Assembly: GCA_910589185.1 (NCBI GenBank)
Contig: CAJUSU010000018.1
Span: forward strand, 1 to 27,861
Reading direction: 5' to 3'
Origin: an uncultured Clostridia bacterium
GTDB lineage: Bacteria; Bacillota; Clostridia; TANB77; CAG-508
DNA: 27,861 nt
Shown: positions 15,558 through 23,940 of the stretch, piece by piece
How the letters are laid out: every line of letters begins with the position of its first letter
Position numbering within the stretch: the first letter of the stretch is position 1
Program-made: the position numbers and the translations under genes
Notes under the pieces: model-generated
Seen by the model: only the letters and a program-made list of their open reading frames with translations
What the model was told of the DNA's origin: nothing
Database searches by the model: none

Positions 15558-15566
15558 TGATATGAT
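15558..15566 (+). promoter_or_regulatory. Extended -10 promoter
   Basis: TG at 15558-15559, A, and TATGAT at 15561-15566, about 40 nt before the ATG at 15607; no convincing -35 box. Confidence 0.5.
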
Positions 15567-15606
15567 GACAACATGAGAAGAAATAAGAAAGATAAGAGGA
15601 TAAAAT

Positions 15607-16308
15607 ATGAGAGAAATAGAAAAAGGAAAAATATACAAATATTTTAAGGGAAATTTATATCAGGTAATAGATATTGTTAATGATTCAGCATCAAATAATG
15701 AAACAGAATATAATAAGGTGGTAATTTATAGAGCTTTATATGGAGAGCATTTAACATGGGCTAGAAGCTATGAAGAATTTGCAAGTGAAGTAGAAAATGA
15801 AAAGTATCCAGAAGTTACTCAAAAGTATAGATTTGAAGAATATCAAAGAGAATATGGAAAAGATGGACTAAGGGCATTTTTATCACTTAAATTTTATGAT
15901 GGAGATGTTTCAAAGAAATTAGTAGATGACATTACAAAAGCATTGGCAAAAGTAAATATTCATACTTTTGCAGCTGTTAGAGATATTGAAAAATATGGCA
16001 CTGTAAAAGGGCTTGACATGGCACATTTTATGCCAAAATATGCATTCCCAGAAATGGAAGCTTCCGACATTATGATTATTGAATATAGTGAAGCAGGAGC
16101 AGGTCTAGGAATGGGTGCAGACCATGCATATTGCAATGGAGTTCCATTATATTTAATTGCTAAAAGAGGTTCTAAAATTTCAACAACAGTAAATAGTGTA
16201 GCAGAAAAAGTTATTTTCTATGATGAAATTAGTGATATTACAGAAGAATTCCAAAAGCTAATTGATAATAATGAATTAAAAACAAATCCAAATACGTTTC
16301 ATTTTTAG
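15607..16308 (+). CDS. Fusion of DUF1653 and nucleoside 2-deoxyribosyltransferase-like domain
   Basis: ATG 15607 follows AAGAGG. The 233-residue protein has two parts. Residues 1-66 match DUF1653, a small beta domain with KGKIYKYFKGNLYQV, VVIYRALYGE and WARSYEEF. Residues about 90-225 look like a nucleoside 2-deoxyribosyltransferase or 2'-deoxynucleotide N-hydrolase fold: FLSLKFYDGD at the start, DIMIIEYSEAGAGLGMGADHAY (Glu and Gly-rich turn) and VPLYLIAKRG. Conserved acidic residues in the latter segment would serve as the glycosidic catalytic centre. Such enzymes move or release bases from 2'-deoxynucleosides. DUF1653 has unknown function and normally occurs alone or at the end of small proteins, so the fusion is unusual. 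The following HD hydrolase gene is 28 nt away. Confidence 0.75.
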   Translation: MREIEKGKIYKYFKGNLYQVIDIVNDSASNNETEYNKVVIYRALYGEHLTWARSYEEFASEVENEKYPEVTQKYRFEEYQREYGKDGLRAFLSLKFYDGDVSKKLVDDITKALAKVNIHTFAAVRDIEKYGTVKGLDMAHFMPKYAFPEMEASDIMIIEYSEAGAGLGMGADHAYCNGVPLYLIAKRGSKISTTVNSVAEKVIFYDEISDITEEFQKLIDNNELKTNPNTFHF

Positions 16309-16336
16309 TAAAATTTATAGGAAAAGAGAGGAAAAA

Positions 16337-16978
16337 ATGGAAGTAAATAAGGAATTAAAATGTTATATAGAAAGTACAATTTTTCCAAGTTATGCGAAAA
16401 ATGATTTAGGACATAATTTGGACCATATTCATTATGTGATAAACAGAAGTATGAAATTTGCAAAAGATGTTCCAAATGTCAACTATGATATGGTATATAC
16501 TATTGCTAGTTATCATGATATAGGACATTACATTGATGCTAAAAATCATGAAAAAATATCAGCCGAAATGTTAAAAGATGACAAAAATCTACAACGATTT
16601 TTTACAAAAGAACAAATTGAAATTATGTCAGAAGCAGTTTATGACCATAGAGCTAGTCTTTCTTATGAGCCTAGAAGTATTTATGGTAAGATTGTTTCCA
16701 CTGCTGATAGAAATAATAGTGTAGAGCAATGCTTAAGGAGGTCATATACTTATGGAAAAAGGTTAGAACCAAAAGCAACAGATGAGGAACTATATGAAAG
16801 AGCACATAAACATTTGAAAATGAAATTTGGGGAAGATGGATATGCAAAATTTTTTTTCAAAGATGAGGAATATGAGCAATTTTTGAAAGAAATCAGAGAG
16901 TTACTAGCAGACAAAGAAAAATTTTGCAAAACACAAAAGGAATATATTAATCAATTAAAAGAACAAGGAAAGATTTAA
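16337..16978 (+). CDS. HD-domain phosphohydrolase
   Basis: ATG 16337 follows GAGAGG. The 213-residue protein has LDHIHYV (H30/H32), SYHDIGH (H60-D61), H71, a DHRAS segment (about 107-111) and STADRN (late Asp), all metal ligands of the HD superfamily. It is of the YedJ/YpgQ-like short type without accessory domains. It is not obviously a duplicate of the HD protein at 8105; only the motif residues agree. It is co-transcribed with the deoxyribosyltransferase-like gene and ends at a strong terminator, so a substrate related to nucleotides is plausible but unproven. Confidence 0.88.
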   Translation: MEVNKELKCYIESTIFPSYAKNDLGHNLDHIHYVINRSMKFAKDVPNVNYDMVYTIASYHDIGHYIDAKNHEKISAEMLKDDKNLQRFFTKEQIEIMSEAVYDHRASLSYEPRSIYGKIVSTADRNNSVEQCLRRSYTYGKRLEPKATDEELYERAHKHLKMKFGEDGYAKFFFKDEEYEQFLKEIRELLADKEKFCKTQKEYINQLKEQGKI

Positions 16979-16986
16979 TAAAATAA

Positions 16987-17024
16987 ATACCTATCATGCA
17001 AAAACATGATAGGTATATTTTTTT
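16987..17024 (+). terminator. Strong rho-independent terminator
   Basis: A perfect 12-bp stem, ATACCTATCATG (16987-16998) with CATGATAGGTAT (17005-17016), loop CAAAAA, followed by A and seven T. Confidence 0.95.
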
Positions 17025-17069
17025 GTCTAAAATCCATACTAACAACAAAGGAAAAGGAGCATTTTGAAG

Positions 17070-19322
17070 ATGAAAAAAATACTAAAATATATTTTCATAA
17101 GTTTACTATTTTTAACAATTGGTATAGGATTTGCATTTAATTGGAAAGCAGAAGCATCTACCAAAAAAGATGGCATTGAAAATTTCCCGAGTAGTTATCA
17201 ACCCTATTTAAGAGAAATTGCAAAAAAACATTCTAATTGGAAATTTGTAGCCTTATATACCAATTTTGATTGGAAGTATGTTATAGATCAAGAAAATAAA
17301 TATGGAAAAAATTTAGTACCTAAAAACTATTCAAATAGTTGGAAAAATACAACACCAGGACAATTTAATGTAGAAATTGATAGTGGTTGGGTAGATAGTT
17401 CTAGACAAGCAGTAGAATATTGTATGGACCCAAGAAACTTTTTAAATGAAGCACGTTTATTTCAATTTGAAACCTTATCTTATGACACAAATAGTAGCTT
17501 AGATGGAATTGAGAAGATTTTATATGGAACAGAGTTCTATAACAAAAAGGTTTCCTATTTGACTAGTAGTGGAAGTACAGTCAACATGACAGAAAAATAT
17601 TCGGACCTCATTTTAAAAGGTGCCAAAACTTCTAAAGTCAGTCCCTATCATTTAGCCTCTCGTATTAAGCAAGAGGTAGGCCCCTTTTTATCACATGCGT
17701 CTATTAGTGGAAATGTAGAAGGCTTTAAGGGATTGTATAATTTCTATAACATAGGGGCAACTAGTTCCTCTATTCCAATGGGAGCTATTAAAAATGGACT
17801 TCAATATGCCAAAGACGGGAAAGGTGCAAGCCAAGCTACAAAGGACAAGTATTTAATTCCATGGAATAACAAAGAAAAAGCGATTACAGGTGGGGCTATT
17901 TTCATAGGCTCTAGCTATATCAATGTAGGGCAAAATACGATTTACCTACAAAAATTTGATGTAAATGATGATAGACCGGGTACCTTATTTAGTCATCAAT
18001 ACATGACAAATGTATTAGCACCCTCTAGTGAGGCAAAGTCCATTTACAGTGGCTATCAAAAAAGTGGGCTGTTAAATAATGCTATGACCTTCATCATTCC
18101 TGTGTATAATAATATGCCAGACATTCCAACACAAAGTCCAAATATCAATACAAAAGACTTTACAACAGATAACACAAAAGTATATTGCAACATGGCAGAC
18201 GTGAATGTAAGAACAGGTCCTTCTACTTCTTATGAAGTTATTACAACGATTAGCAAGAATACTAAAATGACTAGAATTAGAAAAGGAAAACAATCAGGAG
18301 AGAGATGGGACCAAGTGATTTTAGAGAATGGAATTATAGGATATATTTATCAAACTTATGTAACAGAACTTCCAAGTGTTCAAATACAAAAAATAGAGGT
18401 TAGTATGGATAATACTACTCTAGCAAAAGGGGAAAAAAGAGGATTAAAAGTAACTATCAGTCCACCAGAGGCAAGTGACCATAAAGTAGTGTATAGTTCT
18501 AGCAATAACAGAGTAGCCACAGTGGACGATAAAGGAAATGTCCAAGCACTTCGCAGTGGAACAGCTACTATTACAGTAAGGGCACAAGAAAATACCGTAC
18601 AGGGGCAGATAAATATTCAAGTATATAGTCCAGTAACAGGAATTAACTTAGACCAAAAAGAAATTTATATGGAGGTAGGAGATACTTTCCAAATTAATAG
18701 TAATATTGAGCCAAGTGACGCTGATGACAAAACCGTAGTTTATACAAGTGACAATACTCAAATTGCAACTGTTGGAGAGAATGGAGTAATTATTGCTATT
18801 CGAGAAGGAACGACAAAAGTTATAGCAAGTAGCAAAGAAAATTCTACTATAAAAGCAGAATGTGAAGTAAATGTAGTAAGAAAAATGGAAGAAGAGGAAA
18901 TCAAGTTTGATAGTTCGTTGACAGTGAATAGTTTAGAAATTAGCGGAATAGATTATACCAACAATACGGTAAAAGACATCAAAGATAAAATTACAACAGA
19001 TTTAGAAATTGAAATAGTAAATTACCATAATCAAGTTTTAAAAGAAACAGATATTGTAGGGACAGGTTGCAAAATACGAGTAAAAGAAAATGGAAAAGTA
19101 ATTAGACAATATCAAATTGTAGTATATGGTGACGCCAATGGAGATGGCGCAATTAACAGTGTGGATTTATTAGTATTGCAGCGCCATATTCTAGAGATTA
19201 AACTATTAGACCCAATTTTTAGAAAGGCAACCAATATTAATAAAAATGGAGCAAGTCCAAGTTCTGTGGATTTATTATTGATTCAAAGACATATACTGGA
19301 ATTACAAAGAATTGTTCAATAG
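17070..19322 (+). CDS. Secreted glucosaminidase-like cell-wall hydrolase with SH3b, two Big2 and dockerin domains
   Basis: I prefer ATG 17070 (AAGGAG 10 nt upstream) to the in-frame TTG at 17064, which is very close to that site. The 750-residue product begins with a signal peptide (1-29, ending KAEAS). Residues about 38-345 form a glucosaminidase-like domain with HLASRIKQEVG (catalytic Glu about 202). An SH3b domain follows at about 368-433 (VNVRTGPSTSYEVI). Two Big2 immunoglobulin-like domains lie at about 437-520 and 521-605. The C-terminus is a type I dockerin (about 685-748): a clear first calcium loop, DANGDGAINSVD, helix LLVLQRHIL, and a degenerate second loop NINKNGASPSSVD with LLLIQRHIL. 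The enzyme should cleave peptidoglycan glycan strands and attach through its dockerin. The next gene encodes a cohesin, 13 nt away, so the pair probably interacts. Confidence 0.9.
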   Translation: MKKILKYIFISLLFLTIGIGFAFNWKAEASTKKDGIENFPSSYQPYLREIAKKHSNWKFVALYTNFDWKYVIDQENKYGKNLVPKNYSNSWKNTTPGQFNVEIDSGWVDSSRQAVEYCMDPRNFLNEARLFQFETLSYDTNSSLDGIEKILYGTEFYNKKVSYLTSSGSTVNMTEKYSDLILKGAKTSKVSPYHLASRIKQEVGPFLSHASISGNVEGFKGLYNFYNIGATSSSIPMGAIKNGLQYAKDGKGASQATKDKYLIPWNNKEKAITGGAIFIGSSYINVGQNTIYLQKFDVNDDRPGTLFSHQYMTNVLAPSSEAKSIYSGYQKSGLLNNAMTFIIPVYNNMPDIPTQSPNINTKDFTTDNTKVYCNMADVNVRTGPSTSYEVITTISKNTKMTRIRKGKQSGERWDQVILENGIIGYIYQTYVTELPSVQIQKIEVSMDNTTLAKGEKRGLKVTISPPEASDHKVVYSSSNNRVATVDDKGNVQALRSGTATITVRAQENTVQGQINIQVYSPVTGINLDQKEIYMEVGDTFQINSNIEPSDADDKTVVYTSDNTQIATVGENGVIIAIREGTTKVIASSKENSTIKAECEVNVVRKMEEEEIKFDSSLTVNSLEISGIDYTNNTVKDIKDKITTDLEIEIVNYHNQVLKETDIVGTGCKIRVKENGKVIRQYQIVVYGDANGDGAINSVDLLVLQRHILEIKLLDPIFRKATNINKNGASPSSVDLLLIQRHILELQRIVQ

Positions 19323-19335
19323 AAAGGAGAGAATA

Positions 19336-20575
19336 TTGAAAAGAAAAATAATTTGTTTATTTATAAGTATGTTCATAATTTGTGCAATTAGTACAATCTG
19401 TTATGCGGCAGAGAAAGGCACAGTATATTTGGAAAGTAGCCAAGATGTAGTAGAAAAAGGTGATGAAGTAGAAATTACAGTCAATTTGAAAGGTGTGACA
19501 ACGGCAGCTTGCGATTTTTCTCTCTATTTTGATGAAGATAAATGGGAATATATTTCTAAAATAGAAAATGCAAATGTAGATGGAAATCGTATTCTTTTTG
19601 TATGGTATGATGCTAATGGTGGAAGAAGTGCTAGGCAAGGAGAAATTGCGAAGCTTAAATTTAAAGCAAAGGAAAAAGGGCTTTCTACTTTTAGCATAGA
19701 AGGAAATTTCTATAACTCAGTTGGTCAAAAATTAGAAGTAAATTTTGAAGAAAAACAGGTTCAAGTAGGAAAAGAAGAAACAGTTTTTGGGCAGCAAGGA
19801 GAAGAACAAGGCGATAATACACAAAAGGGAAATGCCAATTTAGAAGCTTTAAGATTAGATAGAGAAGGAATGACGCCTGCTTTTGATAAAAATATTACAG
19901 AATATTATTTGACTGTAACCAATGAAGTAAAGGCAATAGAGGTATTAGCAGTTAGTAGTAATCCTGAGGCAACAGTTGAAATTATGGGGAATACAAAGTT
20001 AAAAGAGGGATTAAATACGATAAAAATTAGGGTAACCTCAGAGGATAAAGAGGTAACAAAAACTTATACCATACAAGTAACAAGAACAGCCAATCTAGCA
20101 TTGGCAAATACAAATTTAGAGATATTAGCAATTGAAAATGTTTTGCTAAGTCCTCCATTTGATCCAAATGAAACAAACTATATAGCAGAAGTAGCAAAAG
20201 GAATGAATGATTTGAACATATTTGCTGTTCCTGAAAATGAAAAAGCGACTGTTCAAATTAGCGGAGGGAAGAATTTAAAAGAGGGAAATAACACAGTTAC
20301 AGTTGTGGTAACTGCTGCAAACCGGTTTTAGTAAAAAGAAATATCAAATACAAGTGTATCAAAGGAATGAAGAAGAGCAGAAGCAGTATGAAGAAGAACA
20401 AAAAGAGCAAATACAAAAAGTGGAGCAGGCATTTCAAATTGATGAAATGAAAGAAGAACGAAATCAAAATTCTCCTGAAACAGAAAAAAAGAGTGTTGTT
20501 CCGATTATAGTGATTGTGGTAGGAACTGTTATTATTGCGGTAGCAGTAGTTATTTGGAAGAAAAAGAAGAAGTAA
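19336..20575 (+). pseudogene. Membrane-anchored cohesin protein interrupted by a +1 frameshift
   Basis: TTG 19336 is the best start: AAAGGAG lies 7 nt upstream and a signal peptide begins there (MKRKIICLFISMF, cleavage near YAAEKG). Frame one runs to TAG at 20329-20331. The continuation is in the next frame, ending at 20575. Deleting one C in AACCGG (20322-20323) joins A-N-G-F-S-K-K-K-Y and gives about 412 residues. Domains: cohesin (about 24-140, with EVEITVNLKGV and a WEYISK strand), a Q/G-rich linker, two cadherin-like beta-sandwich domains (about 160-245 and 255-345, each with NxxLExL at its start), a Glu/Gln-rich coiled segment, then a membrane helix (VVPIIVIVVGTVI) and a KKKKK tail. It should sit in the membrane with cohesin outward and bind the dockerin hydrolase upstream. 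The break may be a sequence error. Confidence 0.85.
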
Positions 20576-20598
20576 GCAAGGTATCTAAATAAGAATAA

Positions 20599-20630
20599 GA
20601 GAGTACAAAGTTAATAAATTTTGTACTCTC
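20599..20630. terminator. Bidirectional terminator between convergent units
   Basis: A perfect 11-bp stem (20599-20609, GAGAGTACAAA, with 20620-20630) around a 10-nt AT loop lies between the cohesin gene (plus) and the toxin gene (minus), whose stop codon it overlaps. Downstream on the minus strand is a T-rich tract; on the plus strand the T-run is short. Confidence 0.75.
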
Positions 20631-20889
20631 AAATTTTATAATGACCTTTACAAGATATAATTTCAACATCTCCATTTTCGTTAAAATTATAAATCAGCCT
20701 ATTTTTATCATCTATTCTTTTGCTGTAACAGTTTTTTCCTTTTGATACTTGCAATTCTTCTAGCTTATCATCTGTTCCATTTTGTTTTATCTCTGCAAGT
20801 AATAAATTTATTCTTTTTAGAGTCTTTTTATCTTTAATTTGCCAAGCTAAGTATTCAGCCCAAGCCTTTTGGGTAAAGATACTATTCAT
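20629..20889 (-). CDS. yoeB: Toxin of the YoeB/Txe family (mRNA interferase)
   Basis: Minus-strand ATG at 20889, overlapping the antitoxin stop by 8 nt. The 86-residue protein matches YoeB throughout: FTQKAWAEYLAWQ at the N-terminus, KTLKRINLL, the YSKRIDDKNRLIYNF segment with the catalytic-region Arg, and the final GHY (His and Tyr close to the C-terminus). YoeB cleaves mRNA at the ribosomal A site, and the antitoxin neutralises it. An acidic residue corresponding to E46 of the E. coli protein appears to be in the LEELQ segment. The KLEELQVSKGKN stretch differs from the usual LKGNLSG turn. Length is normal, so the toxin is probably functional. Confidence 0.92.
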   Translation of the reverse strand: MNSIFTQKAWAEYLAWQIKDKKTLKRINLLLAEIKQNGTDDKLEELQVSKGKNCYSKRIDDKNRLIYNFNENGDVEIISCKGHYKI

Positions 20890-21151
20890 CTTCCATTGCC
20901 TCCAATTCTTCTAATGTTTTAACAACAACTTTTCCTTCATCTAATTGTTTATAGCTTTCATCTAGCTTCATAATATATTCTAAGTTTTCTTTTGCTCTTT
21001 GCAATTCATTATAGGCAGCTAAGTCTATCCATACCATATTTTCTTTACCATTTCCATTGCGACTTACAATGATGACATCGTTATTTTCTACTACATCATC
21101 ACAATACTTTTTAAAATTTTGTCTTGCTTCACTTACACTAATTGCTTGCAT
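20882..21151 (-). CDS. yefM: Antitoxin of the YefM/Phd family
   Basis: I place the start at ATG 21151 rather than the upstream GTG at 21160, because AAGGTG lies 6-8 nt before the ATG and overlaps the GTG. The 89-residue protein begins MQAISVSEARQNFKKYCD, the Phd/YefM DNA-binding N-terminus, continues with VIIVSRNGNGKENMVWIDLAAYNEL and ends in an acidic, unfolded tail (EELEAMEDE) that binds the toxin. It should repress its own promoter with the toxin as co-repressor; the operator is described at 21174-21224. Confidence 0.93.
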   Translation of the reverse strand: MQAISVSEARQNFKKYCDDVVENNDVIIVSRNGNGKENMVWIDLAAYNELQRAKENLEYIMKLDESYKQLDEGKVVVKTLEELEAMEDE

Positions 21152-21173
21152 ATATTTCACCTTCTTTCAAAAA

Positions 21174-21224
21174 CGTACATAATATTATACTTAATATTGT
21201 ACAATATTGTTATATGCAAGTCAA
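21174..21224 (-). promoter_or_regulatory. YefM-YoeB promoter and operator
   Basis: On the minus strand TTGACT (21219-21224) and TACAAT (21196-21201) are 17 bp apart. A perfect 16-bp palindrome, AATATTGTACAATATT (21193-21208), covers the -10 box and has TGTACA in its centre (21198-21203). A second half-match, TGTACG on the minus strand (21174-21179), lies downstream. YefM is known to bind TGTACA-centred palindromes, one long and one short, so this organisation agrees with repression by occlusion of the -10. Confidence 0.85.
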
Positions 21225-21339
21225 GTTATTTTATTTACTTTTTCATTATAATCATAAAAATTTAATTTTGACTAAACATCAATAAAATGTATTTAATAAG
21301 AAAGTATATAATTTTAAATTTATATATTCTCTTATTATT

Positions 21340-22230
21340 CTATCCATCTCCGACACAATCGGATTCGTATTTTGCTATTCTTCTAAATTCAGTTAAACTG
21401 TTTTCTCCTTTTAGTTTTCCATCTTCATTAGATAAACTCTCAATATAATTATAAAAAGTTGTTTTTTTGGCAATGTCCCAAAAATATTGATTATTAGGCA
21501 TATCTTTAAATAACCAAGGCTTAAAAATCGTATAATGAATTATTTTTGGATTTGATTTTTTATATAAATATCCACTAGCATTCCAATATTCTTTCAAATA
21601 TTTTATATTTCCTTTACAAATTCTATTAAAATAATCCTGATCTTGTGCAAATCTATATTTTACAGTTTCAAGTAAATGCAAAAACTTGTCTTCGAATTGT
21701 ATATCCCTTAATTTTTGTAAATTCATTAGCATAACTCCTGCATTAATATATTTTTTATAATTTGACAATCCTATTACTTTTTTTCCATAACTTTTGAATT
21801 CACTATAATTTTCAAACCAATGTTCTGAAACAGCTCCTATTAAATAGTTGCTTACATTTACATTATATAATTTAGCAATATCATCTAATATAACTATATC
21901 TGAGTCTAAATACAATACTTTTTCATATTCTGAGTATAAATTTGGAATCAATATTCTATAATATGTAGCATTTGAATAATAATCTCTAATCAGCAATTTG
22001 CCTTCTAATTTTTTTAGACATTCACTTACATTAACAAATTCTATTATTATATTCTCATTTTGATATTTCATTATTTCTTTTTTATTTTCCTCTGTAATAT
22101 TAGTATATAAAATTCTTAAATTATATAAATCTGTTTTGTTAGCTTTTTCAATTAATGATTTTATTGTTACAGATAAAAATGGTATATATGCATCATCTAC
22201 TGCAAAAAATATAGGTATTTCTTTTTTCAT
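21340..22230 (-). CDS. Family 8 glycosyltransferase
   Basis: Minus-strand ATG at 22230 after AAAGGAG. The 296-residue protein has the GT8 layout: N-terminal IPIFFAVDDAYIPFLSVTI, the metal-binding DxD in YLDSDIVI (109-111), INAGVMLMNL (about 162-171), AQDQDYFN and an HYTIFKPWL segment with a conserved His near the C-terminal part. Family 8 enzymes transfer sugars from nucleotide sugars with retention of the anomeric form; in bacteria many act on lipopolysaccharide or surface glycans. It stands alone between divergent and convergent neighbours, so its acceptor is unknown. No signal peptide is present. A 109-nt AT-rich gap separates its stop from the -35 side of the yefM promoter; I see no clear terminator there. 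Confidence 0.92.
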   Translation of the reverse strand: MKKEIPIFFAVDDAYIPFLSVTIKSLIEKANKTDLYNLRILYTNITEENKKEIMKYQNENIIIEFVNVSECLKKLEGKLLIRDYYSNATYYRILIPNLYSEYEKVLYLDSDIVILDDIAKLYNVNVSNYLIGAVSEHWFENYSEFKSYGKKVIGLSNYKKYINAGVMLMNLQKLRDIQFEDKFLHLLETVKYRFAQDQDYFNRICKGNIKYLKEYWNASGYLYKKSNPKIIHYTIFKPWLFKDMPNNQYFWDIAKKTTFYNYIESLSNEDGKLKGENSLTEFRRIAKYESDCVGDG

Positions 22231-22282
22231 TATATAGTTTCTCTCCTTTAATTTTATTATTTCTATTTTATTAATTTTTTAT

Positions 22283-22291
22283 ATTATACCA
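22283..22291 (-). promoter_or_regulatory. Extended -10 promoter of the GT8 gene
   Basis: On the minus strand TG-G-TATAAT (22291 down to 22283) stands about 55 nt upstream of the start codon; no good -35 box. Confidence 0.5.
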
Positions 22292-22348
22292 TTAAAATCT
22301 TTAATTTCTAGTGCAAAATTAAATTTTATATAATTTTTATGATTACCA

Positions 22349-22405
22349 TTGACAAAGAAATATAAGCAAAGATATAATAACAATTGTTACCTAACAAATG
22401 TTATT
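22349..22405 (+). promoter_or_regulatory. Promoter and 30-bp operator of the TetR-ABC operon
   Basis: A perfect TTGACA (22349-22354) and a perfect TATAAT (22373-22378) are 18 bp apart. Two 14-nt arms (22376-22389 and 22392-22405), separated by CC, form an inverted repeat with 13 of 14 positions matching; the left arm itself holds the palindrome TAACAATTGTTA. It overlaps the -10 and the start point, an ideal place for repression by the TetR-type protein encoded next. Confidence 0.88.
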
Positions 22406-22423
22406 ATAAAAAGAGGTGAAAAA

Positions 22424-22975
22424 ATGCCAAAAGCAATGCAATATAGTAAACAAGACGTTGTGCAAGTGGCTTATGAAATTGTAAAGGAAGAAGGACTAGA
22501 AGGAATTAATGCTAGAAAAATAGCAAAAAAGTTAAACTCCTCTGTGCATCCAATTTTCAATCATTTTGAAAATATAGAAGAACTGAAAAAAGCAGTTGTA
22601 GAAAAGATAGTAGAAACTTATCATAGCTATATGATAAGTGGAAAAGGCAAAGAAAAATATTATAAACAAATGGGGTTATCGTATATTCAATTTGCTAAAG
22701 ACTTTCCGCAGTTTTTTAGAATTATGTTTATGAATCCAACCAGATTATCTGCCGAAAAATTTATTATGGCAGATTCAGCAGGAGACGAAATCATTAAAGC
22801 AGGTCAAATATTAACAGGGCTCTCTTATGAAGAACAAAAGAGATTTCATGTTAGGGTATGGATATTTACCCATGGGATAGCTTGCCTAGTTGCAACCAAT
22901 ACAGTAAAACTTTCTAATAAAGAAATTGAAGAAATGTTAGAAAATACTGTAAGGCAGATGGCAATAGGATATTAA
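22424..22975 (+). CDS. TetR-family transcriptional regulator
   Basis: ATG 22424 is chosen because AGAGGTG lies 6 nt upstream and the operator lies before it; the open frame extends to 22349 but would start inside the promoter. The 183-residue protein has an N-terminal TetR helix-turn-helix (about 8-52: DVVQVAYEIVKEEG, then ARKIAKKLNSSVHPIFNHF, where the usual YxHF recognition end is FNHF). The ligand-binding C-terminal half is helical, with a WIFTHGIACL segment common in this group. It most likely represses its own operon and releases it on binding a substrate of the exporter encoded downstream. Confidence 0.92.
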   Translation: MPKAMQYSKQDVVQVAYEIVKEEGLEGINARKIAKKLNSSVHPIFNHFENIEELKKAVVEKIVETYHSYMISGKGKEKYYKQMGLSYIQFAKDFPQFFRIMFMNPTRLSAEKFIMADSAGDEIIKAGQILTGLSYEEQKRFHVRVWIFTHGIACLVATNTVKLSNKEIEEMLENTVRQMAIGY

Positions 22976-23001
22976 TTTCAAAGTAAAGGAGAAAAAGGAA
23001 A

Positions 23002-23940
23002 ATGAACAATGTAATTGAAGTGAAAAATTTAACGAAAGAATACAAAACTTTAAAGGCCATTGATGACTTATCTTTTGAAGTAAGAGAAGGAGAGATCTTA
23101 GGATTACTTGGTCCTAATGGAAGTGGAAAATCTACTACCATTAATTGTATTTTATCCTTATTAAAATTCAGTAAAGGAAGTATCCAAATATTTGGAAAAG
23201 AAATGACACCAAATGCTTACGATATTAAGAAAGAATTAGGAGTTATCTTCCAAGAAGTTGCCGTATTTGATGAACTAACTGTTTATGAAAATATTGATTA
23301 TTTTTGTGGACTATACATTAAAGACAAAAACACAAGAAAACAATATATTGACGAAGCTATTGAATTGGTGGGATTAGAGGAATTTAGAAAGTTTTATCCA
23401 AAACAATTATCAGGAGGACTTCTAAGAAGATTAAACATTGCCTGTGGAATTGCCCATAAACCAAAACTTATCTTTCTAGATGAGCCAACCGTTGCAGTAG
23501 ACCCACAAAGTAGGAATAACATCTTAGATGGTATTAAAAAGTTAAGAGATAATGGAGCAACTATTGTTTATACCACTCACTATATGGAAGAAGTAGAAAT
23601 TCTTTGTGACAGAATTATTATTTTAGATAAAGGCAAAATCTTGGCACAAGGAACTTCAGACGAGTTAAAAGAACTTGCTAAAATTGAGGAAAAAGTAACA
23701 GTAGAAATCAATCAATTAGAAGAGAGTATGTTAGAAAAAGTGAAGAAAATAGAGCACGTAGAAGAAGTAAGCTATGTAGGAAATACATTAGTAGTTACTT
23801 ACAACAAGGGTGAAAACAACTTAGGTAATTTAATTGAATTCCTAAAGAAAGAAAATCTAGGATATAGCAAAATCTATTCAGAAAGACCAACATTAAATGA
23901 TGTATTCTTAGAGTTAACAGGAAAGGAGCTTAGAGATTAA
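23002..23940 (+). CDS. ABC-2-type exporter ATPase
   Basis: ATG 23002 follows AAAGGAG, 26 nt behind the regulator. The 312-residue ATPase has Walker A GPNGSGKST (37-45), Q loop IFQEV, signature LSGGLLRRLNIA (about 136-147), Walker B LIFLDEPT (about 156-163), D loop and the H-loop His in TTHYMEE. The signature has LLRR where most members have QRQR or MKRR. A C-terminal extension of about 90 residues after the nucleotide-binding domain, with VTVEI and LNDVFLELTG near the end, is typical of DrrA/CcmA-like drug and lipid exporters. It overlaps the permease gene by 1 nt (TAATG). Confidence 0.94.
   Translation: MNNVIEVKNLTKEYKTLKAIDDLSFEVREGEILGLLGPNGSGKSTTINCILSLLKFSKGSIQIFGKEMTPNAYDIKKELGVIFQEVAVFDELTVYENIDYFCGLYIKDKNTRKQYIDEAIELVGLEEFRKFYPKQLSGGLLRRLNIACGIAHKPKLIFLDEPTVAVDPQSRNNILDGIKKLRDNGATIVYTTHYMEEVEILCDRIIILDKGKILAQGTSDELKELAKIEEKVTVEINQLEESMLEKVKKIEHVEEVSYVGNTLVVTYNKGENNLGNLIEFLKKENLGYSKIYSERPTLNDVFLELTGKELRD

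Noticed and set aside
22349..22423. N-terminal extension of the TetR gene to 22349
   Set aside because: It would start in the -35 box of its own promoter and read through the operator; ATG 22424 has AGAGGTG upstream.
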